From an uncultured Lachnospiraceae bacterium (GTDB taxonomy: Bacteria; Bacillota; Clostridia; Lachnospirales; Lachnospiraceae), in contig OMRN01000225.1 of NCBI GenBank assembly GCA_900313265.1, positions 1 to 5,458 on the forward strand: a DNA stretch of 5,458 nucleotides. The letters are read 5' to 3'. The notes under the pieces are model-generated. The model made no database searches. It saw only the letters and a list, made by a program, of their open reading frames with translations, and was not told the origin of the DNA. A program made the position numbers and the translations under genes. Shown piece by piece: positions 1 to 5,458 of this stretch; the stretch's first letter is position 1, and each line of letters starts with the position of its first letter.

Positions 1-846
1 AAATTCCATGCAAACAATCTGCTTGCGATGATTGAAAAATACAAGCTCACCACGTTCTGCGCGCCTCCGACCATGTATCGTTTCATGTTGCAGGAGGATG
101 TTGCGAGTTATGATTTATCCAGTGTGGAACACTGGGCAACGGCCGGTGAACCTTTGAATCCCGAAGTATTTAACCGCTGGGAAGAGTTAACCGGACATAA
201 GATTGCGTCCGGTTTCGGACAGACCGAGGGAACGGTTTTAATTGCAAACTTTCCGTGGTTTGAGTCCAAACCCGGAACGCTCGGAAAACTTTCCCCGATT
301 TACGATATACACTTAATGAATACGGACGGCGGCGAGTGTGTACAGGGTGAAGAAGGCGAGATTTGTATCTGCGGTTTGAGAGAGAATCCGCCGGTCGGTC
401 TTTTTGTCGGATATTACCGGAATCCGGAGCTTACCGAGGAAGCGCTCGGAAGCGGTGTATATAATTTAAAGGACGTTGCGTGGGAAGATACGGACGGATA
501 TTACTGGTTTGTAGGCCGTCATGATGATGTTATTAAGTGTTCCGGTTACCGAATCGGACCTTTTGAGGTTGAGTCTGCATTAATCGAGCATCCCGCGGTT
601 GTGGAATGTGCGATTACGGCGGCGCCGGATCCGATCCGGGGACAGGTTGTCAAGGCTACGGTCGTTCTTGCAAAGGGATACGAGCCGAGCGAGGAACTGA
701 TTAAAGAACTACAGAATCATGTAAAGCATGCAACGGCGCCTTATAAGTACCCGAGAATCGTGGAATTTGTGGATGAACTTCCGAAGACTCTGGGCGGTAA
801 AATCAAGCGTGCCGAAATCCGGAATGCGGACATGACGAAGAAGTAA
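1..846 (+). CDS. AMP-forming acyl-CoA synthetase, medium-chain (ACSM-like) type, C-terminal part (5' end outside window)
   Basis: This enzyme would activate a carboxylic acid with ATP to an acyl-adenylate and transfer it to CoA in the cytoplasm. The frame is open from base 1, so the N-terminal half, including the P-loop-like ATP motif, lies outside the window. The Met codon at 28 is internal: conserved family sequence precedes it ([11 protein letters not shown]) and no ribosome binding site does. Counting from that Met, visible adenylation motifs are APPTMYRF (12-19), the nucleotide-binding GFGQTEG (62-68), the Asp at 149 in the motif that binds ribose, the hinge region DGYYWFVGR (156-164), [12 protein letters not shown] (173-184), and [10 protein letters not shown] near the C-terminus with the probable catalytic Lys 258. 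The order and the normal C-terminal end suggest an intact enzyme of about 550 residues. The ribose-binding motif reads YNLKD where TGD is usual. The [11 protein letters not shown] wording fits the ACSM/acetyl-CoA-synthetase-like branch. The exact acid substrate cannot be told. It ends 23 bases before the next gene. Confidence 0.92.
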   Translation, partial: KFHANNLLAMIEKYKLTTFCAPPTMYRFMLQEDVASYDLSSVEHWATAGEPLNPEVFNRWEELTGHKIASGFGQTEGTVLIANFPWFESKPGTLGKLSPIYDIHLMNTDGGECVQGEEGEICICGLRENPPVGLFVGYYRNPELTEEALGSGVYNLKDVAWEDTDGYYWFVGRHDDVIKCSGYRIGPFEVESALIEHPAVVECAITAAPDPIRGQVVKATVVLAKGYEPSEELIKELQNHVKHATAPYKYPRIVEFVDELPKTLGGKIKRAEIRNADMTKK

Positions 847-869
847 TATATTTGTGAAAGGGAAGGAAG

Positions 870-2084
870 ATGGCTGACAACAGGAAGGAAGAAAAAACCG
901 CTGAAGTAAAGAAAAGCAAAGGCAAACGCCGCGAAGAGGAAATTCGCAGGGAAAAATTGCAGAAAACCATTGTGGCAATTGTCGGAATCGTCGTCGGACT
1001 GATTGTGGCAGGATGCATCGCATGGGTGGTAATTTACAGTGTAAGTTTTCAGGTTAAGGAAACCGATGATTATTCCATCGGTCTTGACGAAAGCGGACTG
1101 ATATCCGGTGTAAAAGCAAAGGATTATGTTACGCTGTGCGACTATAACAATATTACGGTACCCTATGAAGATGTGTCCGTATCGGATGAAGAACTTGACA
1201 GTTATATCGACAGTCTCTTAAGCGGATACAAGACATATTCCGAAGATGCGGACCGTACCGTTAAAATGGGCGATGAGATTAACATTGATTATGTCGGAAG
1301 CATCGGCGGAGTGGAATTCGAAGGCGGAAGCACACAGGGCGGCGGAACCGATATTGTTGTCGGACAGGCAGGATATATCGATGATTTCGAAGACCAGTTA
1401 GTCGGTCATAAGGCCGGAGAGAATTTTGACATTGAGGTAACTTTCCCCGACGACTACGGCAATGATGAAGTTGCCGGAAAAGACGCGGTATTCAATATTA
1501 CCGTTAACGGAATCTACGATACGCAGGAATTCAATGACGAATTCGTAAAGGCCAATCTCTCCGATCAGGCACAGACAGCGGATGCCTTTATCGAAAACTA
1601 TAAAAAAGAGCAGTCCGAACAGAAACTGAAAGATTATATTCAGAATTACGTGGAGGAGAACTCGACCGTAAACTCCTATCCGGATAAATATGTCAAGAAC
1701 TTAATGAAACTTTGCAAGGGTTCGGCGATACAGCAGTATAATTCCTACAACGACTATTATCAGCAGAGTAACGGCCAGCCCATGTATTCCTCTTTTGAAG
1801 ATTATATCGGAATGGATAAAAAGGAATACTATGCTTCGTTACGTACGGAAGCGGAAGAAGTAGCCGATAAGACGCTGATTTATCAGGCAATTTTCGAAGA
1901 TGCCGGTCTTTCCGTTACGAATGACAGTAAAAATGCGTTAATGGAAGAATACGGAATTCCGGAAGATTATTATACGGAGCTTGAAACAACCTACGGAAAA
2001 GGATATTTAAATCAGGAGGCACTGAGGGTTGCCGTACTGGATTATATAAAAGAACATGTAACCGTTGAAGGACAGCCGGAATAA
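870..2084 (+). CDS. Membrane-anchored trigger-factor-like FKBP-type peptidyl-prolyl isomerase/chaperone
   Basis: Probable extracytoplasmic foldase that isomerises prolyl bonds and holds unfolded exported proteins. The 404-residue product starts at an ATG with AAAGGG at 858-863 just upstream. Residues 1-32 are very charged (13 Lys/Arg, 8 Asp/Glu). Residues 34-57 form one hydrophobic helix, and the acidic remainder should face outward by the positive-inside rule. Residues 129-215 match the FKBP domain of trigger factor: GDEINIDYVG (134-143), GVEFEGG (147-153), FEDQLVGHKAGE (173-184), TFPDDY (191-196) and AGKDAVF (202-208). Residues 216-396 resemble the trigger factor chaperone arms, starting with FNDEFVKANL and including IYQAIFEDAGLSVT (337-350), with a Tyr/Gln/Asn-rich stretch around 287-320. 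The N-terminal ribosome-binding domain of true trigger factor is missing, and the anchor takes its place, so this is not the housekeeping Tig. By location and fold it could play a PrsA-like role, which is inference. The next gene follows after 38 bases. Confidence 0.88.
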   Translation: MADNRKEEKTAEVKKSKGKRREEEIRREKLQKTIVAIVGIVVGLIVAGCIAWVVIYSVSFQVKETDDYSIGLDESGLISGVKAKDYVTLCDYNNITVPYEDVSVSDEELDSYIDSLLSGYKTYSEDADRTVKMGDEINIDYVGSIGGVEFEGGSTQGGGTDIVVGQAGYIDDFEDQLVGHKAGENFDIEVTFPDDYGNDEVAGKDAVFNITVNGIYDTQEFNDEFVKANLSDQAQTADAFIENYKKEQSEQKLKDYIQNYVEENSTVNSYPDKYVKNLMKLCKGSAIQQYNSYNDYYQQSNGQPMYSSFEDYIGMDKKEYYASLRTEAEEVADKTLIYQAIFEDAGLSVTNDSKNALMEEYGIPEDYYTELETTYGKGYLNQEALRVAVLDYIKEHVTVEGQPE

Positions 2085-2122
2085 GGCTTTTAGGAACCAG
2101 TTACTTTAAGGAGGGTTTTTTC

Positions 2123-3319
2123 ATGGACAGAAAAGTGGGAACCGTATCAAGGGGTATTCGTTGCCCGATTATCAGAGAGGGAGACAATCTGGTGGATATT
2201 GCCGTGGAAAGTGTGCTTTCCGCTGCCGAATCGGAAGGTTTTTCGCTTCGTGACAGGGATGTCATTGCTCTTACCGAATCCATTGTGGCAAGATCACAGG
2301 GAAACTATGTATCGGTGGACGATATTGCCGAAGATGTAAAGAATAAACTCGGAGGAGGTACGGTCGGTGTCATTTTTCCGATTCTGTCAAGAAACCGCTT
2401 TGCCATCAACTTAAAGGGTATTGCCAGAGGATGCAAGAAGGTCGTTTTAATGCTTTCCTATCCTTCGGATGAAGTCGGAAATGCGCTTCTTAGCTGGGAC
2501 CAGATTGACGATGCGGGCGTTAATCCCTATTCGGACGTACTTTCCCTGGAAAAATACAGAGAACTGTTCGGATACGGTGTTCATGAATTTACCGGTGTGG
2601 ATTACATCGAATATTATTCGGATATCATCAAAGAAGAGGGTGCGGATGTCGAAGTTGTATTTGCCAACCAGGCAAAAACCATTTTGGATTACACGGACTG
2701 CATCATTAACTGCGATATTCATACCAGAAAACGTACGAAGAGAATTCTGCTTGCAGCCGGAGCAAAGGTTGTCTGCGGACTTGACGATATTATGACTTCC
2801 TCGATTAACGGAAGCGGATACAATGCTTCCTACGGACTTCTCGGTTCGAATAAATCGACGGAGAATAAAGTTAAACTTTTCCCGAGAGAGGAATGCAAGG
2901 AGCTGGTTTTGGAAATCCAGGACCAGATTTTAAAACGTACCGGCAAGCATGTGGAAGTCATGGTTTACGGTGACGGCGCATTCAAGGATCCTCAGGGAAA
3001 AATCTGGGAACTTGCCGATCCCGTGGTTTCACCGGCATTCACCGACGGATTAATCGGAACACCGAACGAACTGAAGTTAAAATATCTGGCGGATAATGAT
3101 TTTGCAAGCCTTTCCGGCGAGGCACTGAAAAATGCCATTTCCGAAAGCATTAAGGCAAAGCAGTCCAATCTTGTCGGAAACATGGCTTCCCAGGGGACCA
3201 CACCGAGACAGTTAACGGATTTAATCGGATCCCTTTGCGATTTGACATCCGGCTCCGGCGACAAAGGTACACCGATTGTGCTTATTCAGGGATATTTCGA
3301 TAACTATACGAGTGTGTAA
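2123..3319 (+). CDS. Coenzyme F420-0:gamma-glutamyl ligase (CofE)-like protein, long form
   Basis: The 398-residue product resembles CofE, which adds gamma-linked glutamates to F420-0 using GTP and divalent metal. The start has an excellent AAGGAGGG at 2108-2115, seven bases ahead of the ATG. CofE-like features in order: an N-terminal PIIREGDNLVDIAVES (15-30), DRDVIALTESIVARSQG (44-60), the segment LEIQDQILKRTGKHVEVMVY (263-282) followed by GDGAFKDP (283-290), which resembles the CofE stretch carrying a conserved Asp, and a C-terminal GTPIVLIQGY (382-391) like the usual PvvliRG ending. Classical CofE is about 250 residues. The extra length appears to lie mainly in the middle (about 120-250), which contains LDYTDCIINCDIH (188-200) and a Gly/Ser/Asn-rich GSGYNASYGLLGSNKST (230-246). 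No other F420 biosynthesis gene is in the window, so the true substrate may be something other than F420-0. Cytoplasmic, with no signal peptide. Family assignment is from remembered motifs, not alignment. Confidence 0.75.
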   Translation: MDRKVGTVSRGIRCPIIREGDNLVDIAVESVLSAAESEGFSLRDRDVIALTESIVARSQGNYVSVDDIAEDVKNKLGGGTVGVIFPILSRNRFAINLKGIARGCKKVVLMLSYPSDEVGNALLSWDQIDDAGVNPYSDVLSLEKYRELFGYGVHEFTGVDYIEYYSDIIKEEGADVEVVFANQAKTILDYTDCIINCDIHTRKRTKRILLAAGAKVVCGLDDIMTSSINGSGYNASYGLLGSNKSTENKVKLFPREECKELVLEIQDQILKRTGKHVEVMVYGDGAFKDPQGKIWELADPVVSPAFTDGLIGTPNELKLKYLADNDFASLSGEALKNAISESIKAKQSNLVGNMASQGTTPRQLTDLIGSLCDLTSGSGDKGTPIVLIQGYFDNYTSV

Positions 3320-3342
3320 AGAGAATATCGGGTTAAAGCAGC

Positions 3343-3897
3343 ATGGCAAATTTTACAAAGAAAGCCATAAAGGAATCCTTCATCCGTCTTCTTAAAGAGA
3401 GGCCTTTGTCAAAAATCACGGTACAGGTGATTGCGGATGACTGCGGAATTAACCGCAATTCCTTTTATTATCATTTTCAGGATATTCCTGCCTTAATCGA
3501 AGAAATCACACTTGAGGAAGTGGATCGTCTGATTGAAATGTATCCGGAAATTTCTTCCATTGAGGAATGTCTGAATGTCATTGCGGATTATGCGGAGCAT
3601 AATAAGAAACTGATTTTAAATATTTTTAATTCCGCAAACCGTGATATTTTCGAACAGCACCTTTGGGGAATATGTGAATATACCGTCCGGACGTATGGAA
3701 AAAGTGCTTTCCCCGAAAAAAATATTGACGAGGAAAATGCCGAAGTGCTGGTCATTTACTACAAATGTGTCAGTTTCGGAATCGTTATGGACTGGATGGA
3801 AAACGGCATGGAAAATGATATTCATGAGACAATTCACCGTTTTCTTAAGTTAAACGGAGGCATGGTGGAAGAAGCATTAAATCGCTCGGAAAACTAA
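3343..3897 (+). CDS. TetR/AcrR-family transcriptional regulator
   Basis: The 184-residue product is a typical one-domain-plus-ligand-domain TetR repressor. The N-terminal DNA-binding domain spans about residues 5-50: helix 1 is KKAIKESFIRLLKERP, and the helix-turn-helix begins at KITVQVIADDCGI (24-36) and ends in NRNSFYYHF (38-46) with the hallmark Tyr-Tyr-His-Phe. This version is closest to the DhaS-like group, in which TFYYHF follows the recognition helix. The C-terminal part (about 70-180) is helical, should bind ligand and dimerise, and contains WMENGM (151-156), which is common in this group. The gene begins 23 bases after the CofE-like gene. Its ribosome binding site is poor (no clear AGGAGG before the ATG), which suggests low expression or coupling to upstream translation. 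The terminator at 3947-3985 ends the transcript. The likely target is the adjacent downstream MMPL transporter gene, inferred from position. The ligand is unknown. Confidence 0.9.
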   Translation: MANFTKKAIKESFIRLLKERPLSKITVQVIADDCGINRNSFYYHFQDIPALIEEITLEEVDRLIEMYPEISSIEECLNVIADYAEHNKKLILNIFNSANRDIFEQHLWGICEYTVRTYGKSAFPEKNIDEENAEVLVIYYKCVSFGIVMDWMENGMENDIHETIHRFLKLNGGMVEEALNRSEN

Positions 3898-3946
3898 AAC
3901 AGAATCATTGGACAAAAACATAAAAATGTCTAAAAACAGGTTATTT

Positions 3947-3985
3947 CGGACCCGTTGTTCAAAAATTGAACACGGGTCTGTTTTT
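3947..3985 (+). terminator. Rho-independent terminator after the TetR gene
   Basis: The left arm GACCCGTTGTTCAA (3949-3962) pairs with the right arm TTGAACACGGGTC (3966-3978). The stem is 13 base pairs with one bulged T, has an AAA loop, and can extend outward by a G-T and a C-G pair (3947-3948 with 3979-3980). Five T residues follow at 3981-3985, then more T-rich sequence. It starts about 50 bases after the TetR stop codon and separates the upstream four-gene run from the transporter gene. Confidence 0.9.
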
Positions 3986-3992
3986 ATCTATT

Positions 3993-4019
3993 TTATGACA
4001 GAATCCTCCGATTTATAGT
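3993..4019 (+). promoter_or_regulatory. Possible promoter for the MMPL transporter gene (weak match)
   Basis: The transporter gene lies behind a strong terminator, so a promoter is expected between 3986 and 4047. The best -10 candidate is TATAGT at 4014-4019 (one mismatch to TATAAT). No well-spaced -35 is present: ATGACA at 3995-4000 is a good hexamer but leaves only 13 bases, and TTATGA at 3993-3998 gives 15 bases but matches poorly. The rest of the 166-base gap between the TetR and transporter genes holds only the terminator and the ribosome binding site. Confidence 0.25.
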
Positions 4020-4047
4020 AGAACGTGAAAAAGGAAGATACTGAAAA

Positions 4048-4054
4048 AAGGAGG
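4048..4054 (+). promoter_or_regulatory. Ribosome binding site of the MMPL transporter gene
   Basis: A perfect AAGGAGG is followed by two nearby ATG codons. The one at 4064 is nine bases away and opens the long transporter frame. The one at 4059 is only four bases away and is closed after one further codon (ATG GAA TGA). This places the transporter start at 4064. Confidence 0.85.
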
Positions 4055-4063
4055 TTTTATGGA

Positions 4064-5458
4064 ATGAAGTTTTCAAAAGCTGTCGTTAAATGGAGAGTTC
4101 CGATTCTGATTCTTTCCCTGCTTTTGATGATTCCGTCCTTTTTAGGGATGGTAAAAACGAGAATCAATTACGATATGCTCACTTATCTGCCGGATACAAT
4201 GGAAACCGTCAGGGGGCAGGATGAACTGATGAAGGACTTCGGGAAAGGTGCTTTTACGTTCATTATTATCGAGGATATGCCGGATGAACAGGTTCATATG
4301 CTTCGAAAAAAGATTGAAAAAATTAATCATGTGGATTCGGTTTTATGGTATGACTCGCTTTCGGAAGACTTAAAACTCCCGAAGGAGTTTCTGCCGAAGA
4401 AGTATTATGATGCTTTCAATACGGAGAATGCCACAATGATGGCGGTATTTTTGGATACATCCACATCTTCCGATGAAGCGATGGATACCATCCGTGCCAT
4501 TCGTGCGGTATGTACCGAAAGCTGTTATGTATCGGGAATGAGTGCGCTTGTAACCGATTTGAAGGATTTATGCGAGAAAGAGGAACCGATTTATGTCGGG
4601 ATTGCGGTGGTTTTAGCCTGTGCAGCCATGTTACTACTTTTGGATAACTGGGTTATCCCCGTTGTATTTTTAATTACCATCGGAATGATGATTTTATTAA
4701 ATCTCGGGTCCAATTATTTCTTTGGCGAAATCTCTTACATCACCAAAGCGCTTTCCGCAGTACTGCAGCTTGCCGTTACCATGGATTATTCCATTTTTCT
4801 GTGGCACAGCTACAACGAGCAGAAACAGGAGAAAACGTCAAAAGAAGAGGCAATGACATGCGCCATCCATGAAACTTTAACCAGTGTAATCGGAAGCAGT
4901 GTTACCACCATTGCCGGATTCATTGCGCTGTGTTTCATGACATTTACCATGGGCAGGGATCTGGGAATTGTTATGGCAAAAGGAGTATTATTAGGCGTTT
5001 TGGGATGCGTAACCGTCCTGCCTTCCCTGATTCTGGTTATGGACAAACTGCTTTCCAAAACCATGCACAAATCGCTGATTCCGAACATGGAAAAATTATC
5101 CGGCGGTATTTTAAAAGTATTTCCGCTGTTTTTGATCCTTTTTGTCATTCTGGTTCCGGTATTCTTTTACGGATACCGGAAAACGAACAAAGAAGTCTAT
5201 TATGATATGGGCGAATGCCTTCCGAAGGATATGGGTTATGTGATTGCCAATTCCAAACTCCGGGGGGAATTCAATATTGCATCGACACACATGCTTTTAA
5301 TCGACAAGGATACTCCTTCGTCGGATATTCGTGCCATGGCACGTGAAATGGAGAAAGTGGACGGAGTGAAGTATGTTCTGGGCATGGAGTCTTTGCTCGG
5401 AGAAGCGGTTCCCGAAGAAATCCTGCCGGATTCCATCCGAAGCATTCTCGAGAGCGAC
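4064..5458 (+). CDS. MMPL/RND-superfamily membrane transporter, N-terminal part (3' end outside window)
   Basis: The frame is open for 465 codons to the window edge with no stop. It encodes a proton-driven RND-type exporter of the MMPL group, which commonly moves lipids or hydrophobic compounds. Topology read from the translation: TM1 at about 12-29, an outer domain at 30-173, TM2-TM6 at about 176-193, 197-214, 226-246, 272-293 and 301-326, a short cytoplasmic stretch, TM7 at about 351-369, then a second outer domain from 370 on. TM4 carries VTMDYSIFL (238-246) with Asp 241-Tyr 242, the position of the proton-relay Asp/Tyr pair in MMPL proteins. TM5-TM6 carry SSVTTIAGFIAL (278-289) and DLGIVMAKGVLLG (299-311), both family-typical. 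The two outer domains repeat each other: YDMLTYLPDTM (36-46) against YDMGECLPKDM (380-390). The family is usually about 700 residues or more, so roughly the last third is missing. Its own ribosome binding site and an upstream terminator make it a separate unit, probably controlled by the adjacent TetR protein. Confidence 0.92.
   Translation, partial: MKFSKAVVKWRVPILILSLLLMIPSFLGMVKTRINYDMLTYLPDTMETVRGQDELMKDFGKGAFTFIIIEDMPDEQVHMLRKKIEKINHVDSVLWYDSLSEDLKLPKEFLPKKYYDAFNTENATMMAVFLDTSTSSDEAMDTIRAIRAVCTESCYVSGMSALVTDLKDLCEKEEPIYVGIAVVLACAAMLLLLDNWVIPVVFLITIGMMILLNLGSNYFFGEISYITKALSAVLQLAVTMDYSIFLWHSYNEQKQEKTSKEEAMTCAIHETLTSVIGSSVTTIAGFIALCFMTFTMGRDLGIVMAKGVLLGVLGCVTVLPSLILVMDKLLSKTMHKSLIPNMEKLSGGILKVFPLFLILFVILVPVFFYGYRKTNKEVYYDMGECLPKDMGYVIANSKLRGEFNIASTHMLLIDKDTPSSDIRAMAREMEKVDGVKYVLGMESLLGEAVPEEILPDSIRSILESD

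Noticed and set aside
28..30. ATG at 28 as the start of the acyl-CoA synthetase
   Set aside because: The frame is open to base 1 with family-like residues before it, no ribosome binding site precedes it, and the product would lack the N-terminal half of the enzyme.
1005..1016. Lipobox-like Val-Ala-Gly-Cys (residues 46-49) in the foldase, suggesting a lipoprotein like PrsA
   Set aside because: The Cys lies in the middle of the hydrophobic helix, hydrophobic residues continue after it (IAWVVIYSV), and about 33 mostly charged residues precede the helix. A lipoprotein signal should be shorter and turn polar after the Cys. A membrane anchor fits better.
709..1023. Two minus-strand open frames (104 and 71 codons) across the junction of the first two genes
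   Set aside because: They lie opposite well-supported coding sequence on both sides, resemble no family I know, and have Arg/Ser/Phe-rich compositions typical of antisense frames.
2469..2795. A 108-codon plus-strand frame inside the CofE-like gene
   Set aside because: It is an alternative frame within a strongly supported gene with a good ribosome binding site. Its translation has no recognisable motif.
3911..3930. Dyad GACA-N12-TGTC as a possible TetR operator
   Set aside because: Only four bases per arm match, in A-rich sequence, and it lies upstream of the terminator in the 3' end of the TetR transcript, away from the expected transporter promoter.
3966..3994. TTGAAC-17-TATTTT as a promoter for the transporter
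   Set aside because: The proposed -35 is the right arm of the terminator stem, and both hexamers match only four of six positions. The T-rich -10 is better explained as the terminator tail.

Overview
The window reads as an ordinary chromosomal segment from a Gram-positive, anaerobic Clostridia-type bacterium, most likely Lachnospiraceae. This is inferred from the moderate GC content, the strong AAGGAGG-type ribosome binding sites, the close gene spacing and the protein families present. All five genes are on the + strand, and both end genes run off the window. I see no RNA gene, insertion sequence, CRISPR array, origin or attachment site.

Layout: (1) 1-846 is the C-terminal half of an AMP-forming acyl-CoA synthetase of the medium-chain type. 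(2) 870-2084 is a membrane-anchored protein whose outer part resembles the FKBP and chaperone domains of trigger factor. (3) 2123-3319 is a long protein related to coenzyme F420-0:gamma-glutamyl ligase (CofE). (4) 3343-3897 is a TetR-family regulator. A strong intrinsic terminator follows at 3947-3985. (5) 4064-5458 is the first part of an MMPL/RND-type membrane transporter, open at the right edge, with its own ribosome binding site and presumably its own promoter.

The first four genes are separated by only 23, 38 and 23 bases with no terminator between them, so they could share a transcript that ends at 3947-3985. Their functions (fatty or aromatic acid activation, extracytoplasmic protein folding, a glutamyl-ligase-like enzyme, a regulator) do not form an obvious pathway. 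Co-transcription is therefore inferred from spacing alone. The TetR gene next to an RND transporter gene is a familiar regulator/efflux pairing, and the regulator probably controls the transporter, although no convincing operator is visible.

The most interesting items are the CofE-like protein, which is about 150 residues longer than classical CofE and sits in a lineage not known for making F420, and the trigger-factor-like foldase that has swapped its ribosome-binding domain for a membrane anchor. Neither amounts to evidence of a new multi-gene system.
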